Assembly: GCA_032821775.1 (NCBI GenBank)
Contig: JAVLRN010000001.1
Coordinates: 4,526,001 to 4,590,000, forward strand
From: Sanguinoderma infundibulare
Lineage: Eukaryota; Basidiomycota; Agaricomycetes; Polyporales; Polyporaceae
Length of the DNA: 64,000 bases
Direction: 5' to 3'
Under the pieces are notes generated by a model that saw nothing but the letters and a program-made list of their open reading frames with translations, searched no databases and was not told the origin of the DNA. The position numbers and the translations under genes were made by a program. Positions 9,948 to 19,968 of this stretch are shown one piece after another; the stretch's first letter is position 1; each line of letters begins with the position of its first letter.

Positions 9948-12397
9948 CTATCGCGTCTCCTTAGACACAAAGTCAGACGCAGGAAGCTCTCCCCGGAACA
10001 CTTCAGGATGACGGGCAATCTGCATGGTAATTAGCAAACTTTACCTTGAAATTCGCCGTTCTGAACATCTGTTGGACCACTCACATACGACCGCACGCGC
10101 TTTCCGAAGACGTACATCGGGACAGACGCGGCCCAGCAGAACGCTTGACAGCCGCCGAGGATCAGGAGGGACACCTTGACGCCGTGCGAGAGGATGATGC
10201 CATTTGCGAAGAAGGTAGAAGCGTACAGCACCATGTTCTTGCCGAAGTTGCTCAGCGCGAGGATGTGCAGCGCGTTCGCACGGTGCGTGTCGAGGAGGTA
10301 AGTCACTGCGGCCGAGCCGGACACGACCATGCTGAAGTTCAGCATCCTGCCATAGCCACAACGTTAGGTTCCGACACAGGGGGGGAATACAGGAAGGGCG
10401 TACGTGATGCACGCGACGGCGCCGATCCAGGGCATGCGGTGGTCGTTCCCGACGGCCCAGCCGACGTAGCCGAACACCCCGAAGAGCATGCTGAGCATGA
10501 AGACGAGCCGGAACTCGGGCTCGTAGATGCCGCGATTCCGCTTGGACAGCCAAACGACGCCCCAGTCGTTCAACGGACCGGTGACGGCCATTGCGAGGAC
10601 GATGCCGACCAAGCCACCCAGGTTCGTTAGGCCCTATCCATTATGTATCAAGCCGCGCTGAGTCAAGGCATGGCAGAAGTTCGGGAGAGAAGAAGCACGT
10701 ACGATTTGCGTGGCGTTGAAGTCGTACTCGAGTGTGAAGATCGTGGACGAGCAGAGGGGTACGAGGCCTGAGTGGTCGTCAGAAAAACAATAGATGCACC
10801 CTCTAACACCGCCGCGACTTACTCAACCACACCGTCTGCATACCGTGCGCCAGGAACAGGAACCAGGTCTGTCCACATTTTCATCACTACATCAACACAG
10901 TGTTCAAGCCGCGATAGGTTCAACATACCACCGGTGACAGGAGGAAGGGGAACGGTCGGAGTAATATCTTCCAGATGCTGTCATCCGTGAAGGTTCCGTT
11001 CCAGATCTTGAGCGAAGATATGTAACTTGGAGGTGAAGCGACAGAGGAACAGTCAGCACGCTCAATCTCTGCATCCGCAATGTATTTTTCCGAACTGCCC
11101 GAATCGTTCTCGAGACCGCCTTTCGATGCCTTCATGACGGCTTCGCGGTTGAACGTCGTCTGCGCAAACGTATAATCAACATGGAACAGGATGGCAAGCA
11201 AAGGGTCTTGTCACCTCTGGGACGAAGAAGAAGATGGCGATGGCGTTCAATCCGAGCGGAATGCTGACGAACCAAAATCCAAACTCCCAGGACAAGTTTT
11301 CGATCACGTAGCTGCAGATGAGGGGTCCTCTACGACACTGCTCAGTTGGGGGTGTGCGATCTGCTTAAATCGAGACTTACAACGTGATTCCTGCCATGAT
11401 GGAGAAGCTCCATATGACAGAGCGCGACCCTCGTTCGTGGATACTAGATTGTGTTCTTAGAACCACTGCGGAGGTTCTCCGAACCGATACTCACCAGTAT
11501 ATCTGTTCGAGCGTCGAAGCTACAAGACTGAGATGGGTCAATCAATTATGATTAGGTCATGATGATCCTCAGAAGCATACATACCTCTGCAACGCCGACA
11601 TACCAAAGCCTTGGAAGAGGCGCGAAGCCCGAATCGAGGCCAGATTGGGGCTCAGAGCGCACCAAATACAAGAAATAAACATCTGGGTGTGTTCATCTAC
11701 GTGCACTCCGAACAATACCGAAAGCATACCAGTGATACTGAAATCAAGTAAACAATACGATGGCCAAACTTGACGGCCAGAGCATTCTGTACGAGCCTTG
11801 TCCATGATTAGCTATCCGCAGCAGTCAGATGTCGCTAGCACTCACATGAACGCGCCGAGACCGAGGAGAATAAACCCAAAGGACGATGTGACGTTGTCGA
11901 CCGAGACATTGAACTGCTTTGCCAATAAAGTGTAACCGGGGCCGACCATGGGCGATAAAGCACCATCAAGACTTGCTGCGAATGCTCTGCAAACCGTCAA
12001 CAAAACAGCTCAAACGAAGGTCAAGGTCATAGCATCGATACGCACAGTGTCCAGAAGCAGGCCTCCTTCTTCCACGCCGGCCAATTTAGGCTAGGTCGTC
12101 GGCCTCCAATTAGTTCAGGACACAGCCAATTGAATGGTGACACACGTACGGATCACGGGGGTCATCGGATGGCTGGGGGATAAGCACCACATGGGAGTAC
12201 TTGCCCGTCCCGCGCTTTAAATCCTTCGCTTCGTCAATCGTAACTTGGTGTCCGTGGACGATGCCCTGGTCTGAAAGGAGGCCGGTCCCTGGGACCTTTT
12301 CAAGCTTACGATCTTCTACAACCCCCAAGGTGAGAGACGGTCAGCCATGCAAACCGTTTAAGGGCGAGAAAGGCTCACCGAGAATCCCAAAAGCCAT
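9948..12397 (-). CDS. MFS transporter, copy B (HOL1/DHA1-like)
   Basis: Tandem paralogue of the gene at 6736-9487, in the same direction with 460 bp between them. Predicted 550 aa from 15 exons: 12379-12397, 12150-12315, 12046-12090, 11846-11986, 11730-11796, 11585-11682, 11495-11527, 11381-11443, 11215-11329, 10929-11159, 10823-10868, 10703-10767, 10404-10633, 10085-10346, 9948-10019. Every exon except the central-loop exon (231 against 267 nt) and the last (72 against 66 nt) has exactly the length of its counterpart. The reading frame is intact: PQPSDDPRDP then LNWPAWKKEACFWTL, NALAVKFGHR, RLFQGFGM, C-terminal IARHPEVFRGELPASDF. Sequence divergence between the copies is clear in the variable loops, so the duplication is not recent. 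Substrate unknown; both sit in the plasma membrane or an organelle membrane by family. Confidence 0.9.
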
Positions 12398-13151
12398 GAT
12401 GTGCAGGATGCAGAAATCGAGTCAATCAGCAGTGAGTTGCGCAGAGCAGCGAGTCCGGAGACGTTCGACGCTGTTGGACTAAATACTCTGCCATGTTGTA
12501 GCGGTGTTTACGGTATGCTCTCCAACGCAGTGCACACCCAGTCTTGCTCTTGGCAGACCATGGGACTTTAAGCATTCAAAGAAGGGCATCCGGCGGCGCC
12601 AGCGCTGTCAAATGACCACACTTCTCCGACAGACGTACCGAAGAGAAGTCGACTCTCCCATGAGAGTGTATCACGAGAAGCGAGTGATGGTGATAACGGT
12701 TCACAAGAAAAGCCAGGCAGGGGTCGGAGTGCCGCTCTACAGCACATTGAGCTGCAGTAGTACGATAACTCACATTTTTAGAGCTGGCGGTGGAGTTTCG
12801 TGATCGGAAGTAGTTGAAGAATCTAGTACGTTTTTCGCACATCAACATCCTCCGGTAATGCAAAAAGCCTGAAATAAGACTTCGAAATGCGCACAGAGCC
12901 AGAATAGAAGACCAGGTCGGTCTTGTGGAGGGCGTGAACGGTAAGGAAGCGGACTCGCAGGCTGCATGTGTGTGTGACCTCTGAAGTGATGCGTAACAGT
13001 CACAGTGTTACCTCGTCACAGCGACCATGAGCGCCTGCATCCTTCCTGGCTTGCCTTGAACCTTCACCATCATTGTCGCCGTCCACTTTGACGGTGTTTG
13101 TACTATCGCCACTACGACCAGCACGACCACCACGAAGGAGACGACGAGGCG
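12398..13151. other. Divergent promoter region between MFS copy B and THOC1
   Basis: No ORF of interest. Parts of this stretch reappear in the tandem array: 12541-12740 matches the reverse complement of about 36360-36545, and 12880-13050 matches about 36560-36710 in the same orientation. This marks it as one of the sources of the relic before Exo84 copies 2 and 3. Confidence 0.6.
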
Positions 13152-15857
13152 ATGCAGTCCATACAACGGAGCCTCGACGCTTTACTCTCTTCTCTACCCT
13201 CGCGTCCTGTAGACAAGATTACTCTCGACTCGCATGTGAAACAGACACTATCCAAAGCGCAATCCGGAGCGAACCCGGAGAGCTGGAAGAATCAGTGGGA
13301 GTTTGTGTTGAGGAAGGCGATCTTTGACTTGGCGGTGAGTGGCGCATATAGTCACATTACTTACAGCGTCTGAACTACACGCCTTTCAGGCCACAGAAGG
13401 AAAAGCCCTCAAGGACCCCAGCACGACGTACTACGACCGACTGAGCGACATGCTCGACATAACCCTCGCATTCACAGAGCATGGTCAGTCGATACGCTCC
13501 TTCAGCTTCCACCACTCATGCGCGCGGCCATTGCGTTCTCAGATGCGTGCGACCAAGTATTCCCCTTCACTGTCCTCCAGGACCTCCTCGAGACACAAAC
13601 CATCTCCTCGTGCTCGCATATATTCTCTTGGATAGAAGAGCGCGCAGAACGCCTCACCGAGGGCATGATCCCGCAGAAGGGCAAGGCCCTCGTCCTCCTC
13701 CGAACCCTGAACGACCTCCTTCGGCGGCTGTCTAACACGGGCGCGACAACTATGTTTTGTGGTCGCATCCTCACATTCCTCAGTCGCGTCTTCCCGTTGG
13801 GCGAGCGGAGCGGAGTGAACTTGCGAGGAGAGTACGGGCCGACGTGGGACGGGCCCCGCGCGAAAGGACATGAGCGGGAGAAGTCAGGCGTGTCAGAAGG
13901 GAAGTCTGAGGAGGAGGCGGAGGAAAAGGACAAGGATCAGATGGACGTGGATGAGACGAAGGAGGACCAGGTGGCCAACGCGGCGGAGAAACGGAGGAAA
14001 GAGAAGGAGGGTGCGTGTGCTCTCCCGTCGGTTTGTACTCGCTCATGCTGAACTCCCAGCAGACTTTTATTATACGTTTTGGGGGCTCCAGCGCCCATTC
14101 TCCCGTCCGCCTCTGTTTGCAGAGCCCGCTACGTTTTCATCGTTCAAGGAGGCGGTGAACAAGGTGCTGCCGGTGATCAAGGAGGCCACCGCGAAGGACC
14201 GCGCTCTCATGGGCAGCAAGTCGAACGGCATACCTACGGCACCAGCCGGGCCTTTGAAACGAAAACGGGAAACTGGAGTCGCCGAAACCGCCGCGAAGAG
14301 CCAGTACTATTTTGCGAAGTACCTCACCAGCCCCGAGCTGCTCGACCTGGAGATCGCAGACACGCATTTCCGACGCCAGTTCCTCTTCCAGCTCCTCATC
14401 CTTCTCAACCATCTCCTAACGTTTACCAAGAACGCGAAGGAGGCGTGGGCGACCAACCGGAATCGTTCCCTTCAAATCGATTTTACGCTCGAGCCGGACG
14501 ACGCACAGTGGGTGCAAGAGACGATCACGCGCACGACGGAGGAACTGCGCCAGACGGCGCCCAACGGCCGTGCGTTCTCTGAGACGGTGCAGGTCATTCT
14601 AGAGCGCGAGAAGAACTGGGTGAAGTGGAAGAACGAACTGTGCACCCCGTTCGACCGGGAATCGTGGAGGGAGGAGGTCGAGGTTAATGGGGAGAAGAGG
14701 AAGGTCGGGCTGGAGGACGCGACGGAGGGCGTCCGGAAAAAGATGAGGGTGGATCAGGAGCCGTGGCCACACCGGTACGGGAGCGCGCCGTTGACGGAGA
14801 TTTGGGAGATGGGGTACCGGGATTTATGGGATTTACAGCATCCGTTCCAGTGCGTATCCATTCTCTGCGCGATTTGCGAACATGGTCCTGATTTTCGCAG
14901 GCCCGGGGACGTCAAAGACTTCGTCAAAAAGATCAAGCAGGAAGATGCGCGGATCGACATGCGGAAGAAACAGCTCACGAAGCAGGCGGAACGCATCGCA
15001 GCGGCTCGCGCGAAGGCCGCCGCGCCCAAGGACGGCGCAAGGGCCGCGGCGGCGTCCGCCACAGCGAACCCCATGCCGAACAGCACGTCGACGCCGCCAC
15101 TGCCCACCTCGGGATCGCAAGACCCGCTGCCACCTTCAAAAGCTCACCCGCCACCCGCTGCTACTGTCCCGTTGCACCCCTCACTGCCTGCGAAACCTGG
15201 GACGACGCCTGTCCCAGAGAGTGCGGCCGCGTCGCCGGTGCGGGTGGCCACACCCAATCCTCCAGCCGCCGCGCCATCGCCATCACCAGCACCTGTGGTG
15301 CCTGCACCAGCTCCGGCTCCCGCAGAGCCACCTGCCGCGATCGAGCTTCCGCCTGACGATCAGGTCAAGAGATACGAAGAGGTACGTGTGCTCCATTCGA
15401 TGAGATCGCGATGTGGGCTGCTTTTCGTCGCAAGGGATATCTCGGGGATCCCGATGATTTACTTCGTGAGGGAAAGTACGGGCGCCCTGGCCATAGTCCC
15501 CACCCGAGTTCTAACGAACGCACGCTAATTAACATGGTTTGAATGATCACGCAGAACAAGCAGCGGTGGGCGTGGCTCGCGCTCCGGACGGCGAGGGACC
15601 AGTACCTGCAGCACTTTGGGAAGATTGGGACGGGCGACGTCGTGCTCCTCCAGCAGGAGATCGACAAGGCCGCAGCGGAGGCTGCGAATTCCGCGACGAA
15701 TGCGGCCACGGCGAGCCCTGTGCCGCCGCCGCCGACGGAGGATGGACCGAACAGTAAGCTGGGGGCTGCCAAGGGAGATGGGGAAGCTGGTGCGGTCGAT
15801 GGCCACGGTCAGGGCCGGAAGGACGTTGAAGGTGATGTGAAGATGGAGGAGCGATAG
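13152..15857 (+). CDS. THOC1: THO complex subunit 1 (THOC1/HPR1)
   Basis: Subunit of the nuclear THO/TREX complex that couples transcription elongation to mRNA export. Six exons join to 772 aa: 13152-13334, 13390-13483, 13543-14010, 14060-14849, 14901-15381, 15555-15857. The family signature is clear: [17 protein letters not shown], then [20 protein letters not shown], an acidic/basic linker, [29 protein letters not shown], and a basic region [14 protein letters not shown]. After a long Pro/Ala-rich stretch (about residues 460-600) the ORF resumes with [18 protein letters not shown] and ends acidic. The start at [12 protein letters not shown] is the first ATG of the exon; an upstream exon cannot be excluded. 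Two broken inverted copies lie in each unit of the array to the right. Confidence 0.92.
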
Positions 15858-16408
15858 GTCGTCGTCGTTGTTACATGCACGTATGTACGAGGAGGGAAGG
15901 CGATTTGCGTCAAGACCACTCGGATTCAGACGCCCCCATGCTTGCCGGAATATGTTCCAACTGCTGTTTCATATGGTCGTCTCTCGCGGGCTCTGTTGGT
16001 GAAGACGCACCATGACGAGACAGGCACAAGGTGCGAACGAATTCGGCCTGGCTTGAGCATTAGTGCTATTCGAAGATCTAGTTTCGTTCTCTTGGTGTGT
16101 TCTAGCACGCGGCCCTAGGTCGAAAGAGCGGCGTGGATTGCTGGAGAATGTGGGGGAACCGGCTGGGACGGGCCCTGGGCGGGCCGCGACGAGAGCGATC
16201 AAGCATCTAGGGAGAGATCTGCAGGCGCGATCTTGACAAAACGAGGGCTGGCTGAAGCGAGGCGACTCGGAGGACGACCGACTGGCTCCGACTGGCACAT
16301 CGATAAATACCGGCACCGCGCGCCCTCCACGCCGCTCCTTCCGACAACTACTCTCCCTACCCCGCCTCCTCTACCATACCCTAGACTTGCTAGGCATTTC
16401 GCGCGACC
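15858..16408. other. THOC1 3' flank and epimerase promoter
   Basis: No ORF. The stretch 16278-16323 is repeated at about 36722-36755 in the tandem array, showing that the epimerase promoter was once duplicated there without its gene. Confidence 0.55.
16303..16309 (+). promoter_or_regulatory. TATA-like box of the epimerase gene
   Basis: ATAAATA lies about 100 bp upstream of the ATG at 16409 and is followed by a pyrimidine-rich tract (16330-16380), a common fungal core-promoter layout. The diverged copy in the array has ATAGATA at this place. Confidence 0.4.
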
Positions 16409-18090
16409 ATGCCCGAACTCAAAGTGTGTCGGTCTGCCAACTCTCGTACTCATTCCGGAGGGACTCACGCTTGGAATGTGGATGTGTAGCGAGTGCTAGT
16501 CACCGGGGGCGCAGGCTACATCGGTACGCACCTGTTCCCGCTTGCTGGCAGCACGCGTTCTCGTGTCTGACCAGGAACCGTCATCTCCTCGCGGATCTCG
16601 CCCAACGCCCACCCGTCGTGGCCCTGCATCACATCCTAATCCTCATCCGGCCATGGCCATTCCTCGGCAGGCTCGCACGTTGTCTTCGCCCTCCAGCAGA
16701 CGCGGCGGTACAAGGTCATCTCGGTTGACAACCACCACAACTCGTCGCCCAGGGCCCTCGAGCGCGTCGCACAGCTCGCGCGCGACGCCCTCCCCGCCGA
16801 CGCGTCCGCGCAGGACAAGGACAGCGCGGAGATCGACGTCCATCCCGTCGACCTCACCAAGCGGGAGGATATCCGAGCCGTGTTTGCCAAGTACGGCAAG
16901 GGCGGCATCTGGGGCGTCATTCACATCGCGGTGTGTTTCGTCTCTCTTCTTTTTTTTGTTCTGAGGAATCGTGTGGGGTGCTGGTGCTCACGCGGGGGGA
17001 CGGGTGCAGGCGTACAAGGCGGTGGGCGAGTCGACGGAGATCCCGCTGGCGTACTACGAGAACAACGTGTCCGCGACCGTCTACCTCCTGCAGGTCATGG
17101 GCGAGTTCGACTGCACGCGCATCGTCTACTCGTCTTCCGCGACCGTGTACGGCACTCCGCCCGTGATCCCCATCCCCGAGACGACCCGCTTGGAGGCACA
17201 CTCGCCGTATGGGAAGACGAAGGTGATGTGCGAGACCATCATCTCTGACCTCTGCGCCGGTGCGTCCACACGTCTATGCTGTGCCGAAAGTTAAATGACG
17301 ATCCGCCATTTCGACGCGCAACAGCTGAGCCCAAGCGCTGGCGTGGCCTGTCATTACGTTACTTCAAGTGCGTATTCAGCACCAGGCTTTGAATTTGTCC
17401 GTGCTGAACGTGGTATGGCAGCCCCGGGGGTGCGCACCCATCCGGCACCATCGGCGAGGCACCCATCGGCCGCCCGGGCAATCTCTTCCCCCTGCTCGCT
17501 GCGATCGCCGTCGGCCGCCAACCGAACGACCTCAAGGTGTTCGGTAACGACTACCCCACTCCGTACGTCTGCCGTCTACCTCCGCTCAAGGAGACATCAA
17601 CGCTAACGCGGGGCTCGTAGAGACGGGACCTGCGTGCGCGACTACCTGCACGTGCTTGACCTCGCCAAGGGCCACTTGCTCGCGCTCGACGCGCTCGCGC
17701 CGGAGTCGAAGGTGTTCGACGACTGCCCGAGCGACGCGCGCTACAAGGCGTACAACCTCGGCCGCGGCAAGGGCATGAGCGTGCTGCAGATCGTCGAGGC
17801 GATGCGCGCACAAACCGGGTTCGGGTTCAAGTACGAAATCGTTGGCCGCAGGTGCGTACTTGATTCATACCGAGACATACTGTATCTCTCTGCCGTCGTT
17901 CCGCTGCTCTCCCTCACTTAATTCTGACTCTTGTGGGACGGGCAGGCGCGGAGACGTCCCGGACTTGACGGCGGACCCTGCGCTCGCGGAGGCGCAGCTG
18001 GGCTTCAAGGCGGAGCAGGACCTCGAGACGATGTGCCGCGACCTCTGGAACTGGCAGACGAAGAACCCCAAGGGGTACGATACCGACTAG
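16409..18090 (+). CDS. UDP-glucose 4-epimerase
   Basis: Interconverts UDP-glucose and UDP-galactose with NAD in the Leloir pathway and supplies UDP-Gal for glycans. Eight exons join to 372 aa: 16409-16423, 16490-16523, 16671-16930, 17010-17259, 17325-17367, 17422-17562, 17621-17851, 17946-18090. The N-terminal Rossmann motif GGAGYIG is split by an intron after its first ten codons. The catalytic serine lies in [10 protein letters not shown] and the Tyr-Lys pair in [33 protein letters not shown] and [13 protein letters not shown] follow in family order, then [12 protein letters not shown] near the end. Length matches a stand-alone epimerase of the GAL10 type without the mutarotase domain of budding-yeast Gal10. 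The very short first exon (five codons) is supported by frame and by the need for a [11 protein letters not shown] start. Confidence 0.93.
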
Positions 18091-18755
18091 ATCTTCCCCA
18101 CCCCGTGGCATCATCCCAGGTTCGGGACGCGAGAGAAAAGCAAAGCTGAATGCAGTGCCATTCTATCACGCCGCTATTCCGTATCGAAGACCGTCACATG
18201 CATCTGAGTACGAGCGAGGGGAGCGGTGGAGGGGATGGTGATATCCGTATTAGAAGTCGATGTACAAAGTGTACTCGTATACCGTACTGCTATGCGCCGG
18301 CTTCAGTGCTATTGCTGGAGACTAATGATTAAATGCGTTGGGTTACCCCACATGTCTACTCTGCGCCGAATTGTGCGCTACATTATCGGCTGATCTCCAA
18401 GGATTCCGTTTTGAATTGTCCGATCCATGGGAGAGTGTCTGTCTTTAACCGGGACATGACGTCGCGTCCGGGGCGAGGACGAGTTGACTGTACTTGACAT
18501 CAGAAAAGATGAGCAAACGAGTTCGGCTGTGGAGAATGCACTTACCAGTACACAGTCCAGCAGACCAAGGCAACCATCAGGAGATTGGATGGCCACTGCG
18601 AATGCTCCCGTTAGAGCATGCACCTGATAAAGGGCGAGCTGGACCGCTGCGATCCGCGTGAGCAGAGAGTCCGCGCATGTGAGGCGAACGACGACGTACA
18701 CACCGCACCACGGACCACAAAAGCCATGGTGTGCAGAACTCACAACACCCAGGAG
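18091..18755. other. Intergenic between epimerase and coiled-coil gene
   Basis: No gene accepted. A 121-codon minus-strand ORF (18378-18743) has no recognisable family or splice support. The stretch 18591-18645 is repeated, diverged, at about 36766-36823, directly before Exo84 copy 2. Confidence 0.5.
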
Positions 18756-19133
18756 TCACTTTGGGGTGTCAGCTTGGCTCGCAGGGTCCTCCCCCTCCCC
18801 CTCCTCATTCACCTTGACCTCCGAGACCGCTGCCGCTTTCCCCTCCGCCGCGACCGCCGCCCGTTCCACCTCGAGGTCGCTCAGAAGGCTGTCCAGGTGG
18901 TCCATGACCCCGTCCAGGCGCTCCTCCACCCCGTCCGCGAGCCCCTCCGCTGCCTCGAGCCGCTTGAGGAGTTCTGCGACGTTCTCGGGATCCAGGTCCT
19001 CCGCTGTGTCCGCGGAGAGGAGCTGAGTGAGGAGGGCGATGTCGGACTCGAGCGACGAGCTTTTGGGTGCGGGTGCGGGTGCGGGTGCGGGTGCGCCGTT
19101 TCTCTGGGGGCCGTTTGGGTGGGATGCGGACAT
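18756..19133 (-). CDS. Small hypothetical coiled-coil protein
   Basis: A single-exon ORF of 125 aa. It opens with a short tail, then a run of Ala-Pro dipeptides encoded by a GCACCC-type hexamer repeat (about 19063-19093). A heptad-like helical region follows (ESDIALLTQLL, VAELLKRLEAAEGL, VMDHLDSLLSDLEVE), and the end is acidic. It has no signal peptide or membrane segment. I do not recognise the family; the heptads suggest a scaffold or adaptor. Codon use is GC-rich like the neighbours, which supports real coding. The start codon is only 38 bp from the end of a MITE, so the promoter and 5'UTR probably lie in or beyond that element. Confidence 0.6.
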   Translation of the reverse strand: MSASHPNGPQRNGAPAPAPAPAPKSSSLESDIALLTQLLSADTAEDLDPENVAELLKRLEAAEGLADGVEERLDGVMDHLDSLLSDLEVERAAVAAEGKAAAVSEVKVNEEGEGEDPASQADTPK

Positions 19134-19170
19134 GATGCGAAGGTCGCAGACAAGGCGATGGTGGAGGGAC

Positions 19171-19677
19171 TACAGTTGAATATCTAATAATTTATAACCT
19201 CATAATGTATAATATCTAATAATGTATAGCCTTGGGCCAAAACCGACTCGGTATGCGGTGATTTATGCATGAAATCTGATAGTATATAATGTATAGCCTA
19301 ACCCGGGTTTATACATTATCAGATCACCATAATTGGCGGAAATGGAGCCTTTTGGGCCGGTTTGACGAATATTTGACCCCCCGGATCTCTGATTTGTGCT
19401 CAAATATGGCACTTTCTGGACATCAAAGGGGGCCTGAGGTCGCCTAGAGCTCGCGTATAGGCGTCTGGATGCGTGTACAGGGCGTCTGTTATGTGCATGT
19501 AGGGCGTCTGTTTGCACCAAACCCAAGCGCCGGAGTCACAGTGGTCCCAAATGTCACGGAAATAACGCAAAGTCACGCATGTCACCGGCACGTGACGTGT
19601 CCAGTGATGCATAAGATCTAATAATGTATAGCGAAATGCCACAACCGCGATTATACATTATTAGATATTCAACTGTA
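19171..19677. mobile_element. MITE, Tc1/mariner-like (TA duplication, CAGT ends)
   Basis: The ends are perfect inverted repeats: CAGTTGAATATCTAATAAT at 19173-19191 and its reverse complement at 19657-19675, with further pairing after one mismatch. Each end is flanked by TA, the target-site duplication of the Tc1/mariner group, and elements of that group often begin with CAGT. The 503-bp interior has no transposase ORF. AT-rich CTAATAATGTATAGCC motifs recur inside in both orientations, and base composition contrasts sharply with the GC-rich surroundings. The element sits immediately upstream of the coiled-coil gene and is absent from the related stretch in the array. Confidence 0.85.
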
Positions 19678-19968
19678 GTACTGTACAGTACTGAGTACTG
19701 ATGTAAGTAGTATTAACCCCAGTGCTCCAAAACCGGTATCATAGAAGGTTGGGTTAGGGTTATGTATCCCTCCTCCCAACTCGCTCTCACCAAAGTCTCC
19801 AGCTAGGCATCACCTCTCTCTGCAGTCGCCCTCGGTCTCGGTCCTCGAATATCCTCATTTTCTGAGCTTTATCGTCCTGCTGTAATACGATTGGGACTGG
19901 CTCTCTCGAAGTACTGGTTCTAATCCGACGACCACGAGTTGGGCACCCGTCAATTACGACCCTTCACG

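Noticed and set aside
18378..18743. 121-codon minus-strand ORF with hydrophobic stretches
   Set aside because: No family, no splice or start context, and not kept in the related stretch at 36766-36823.
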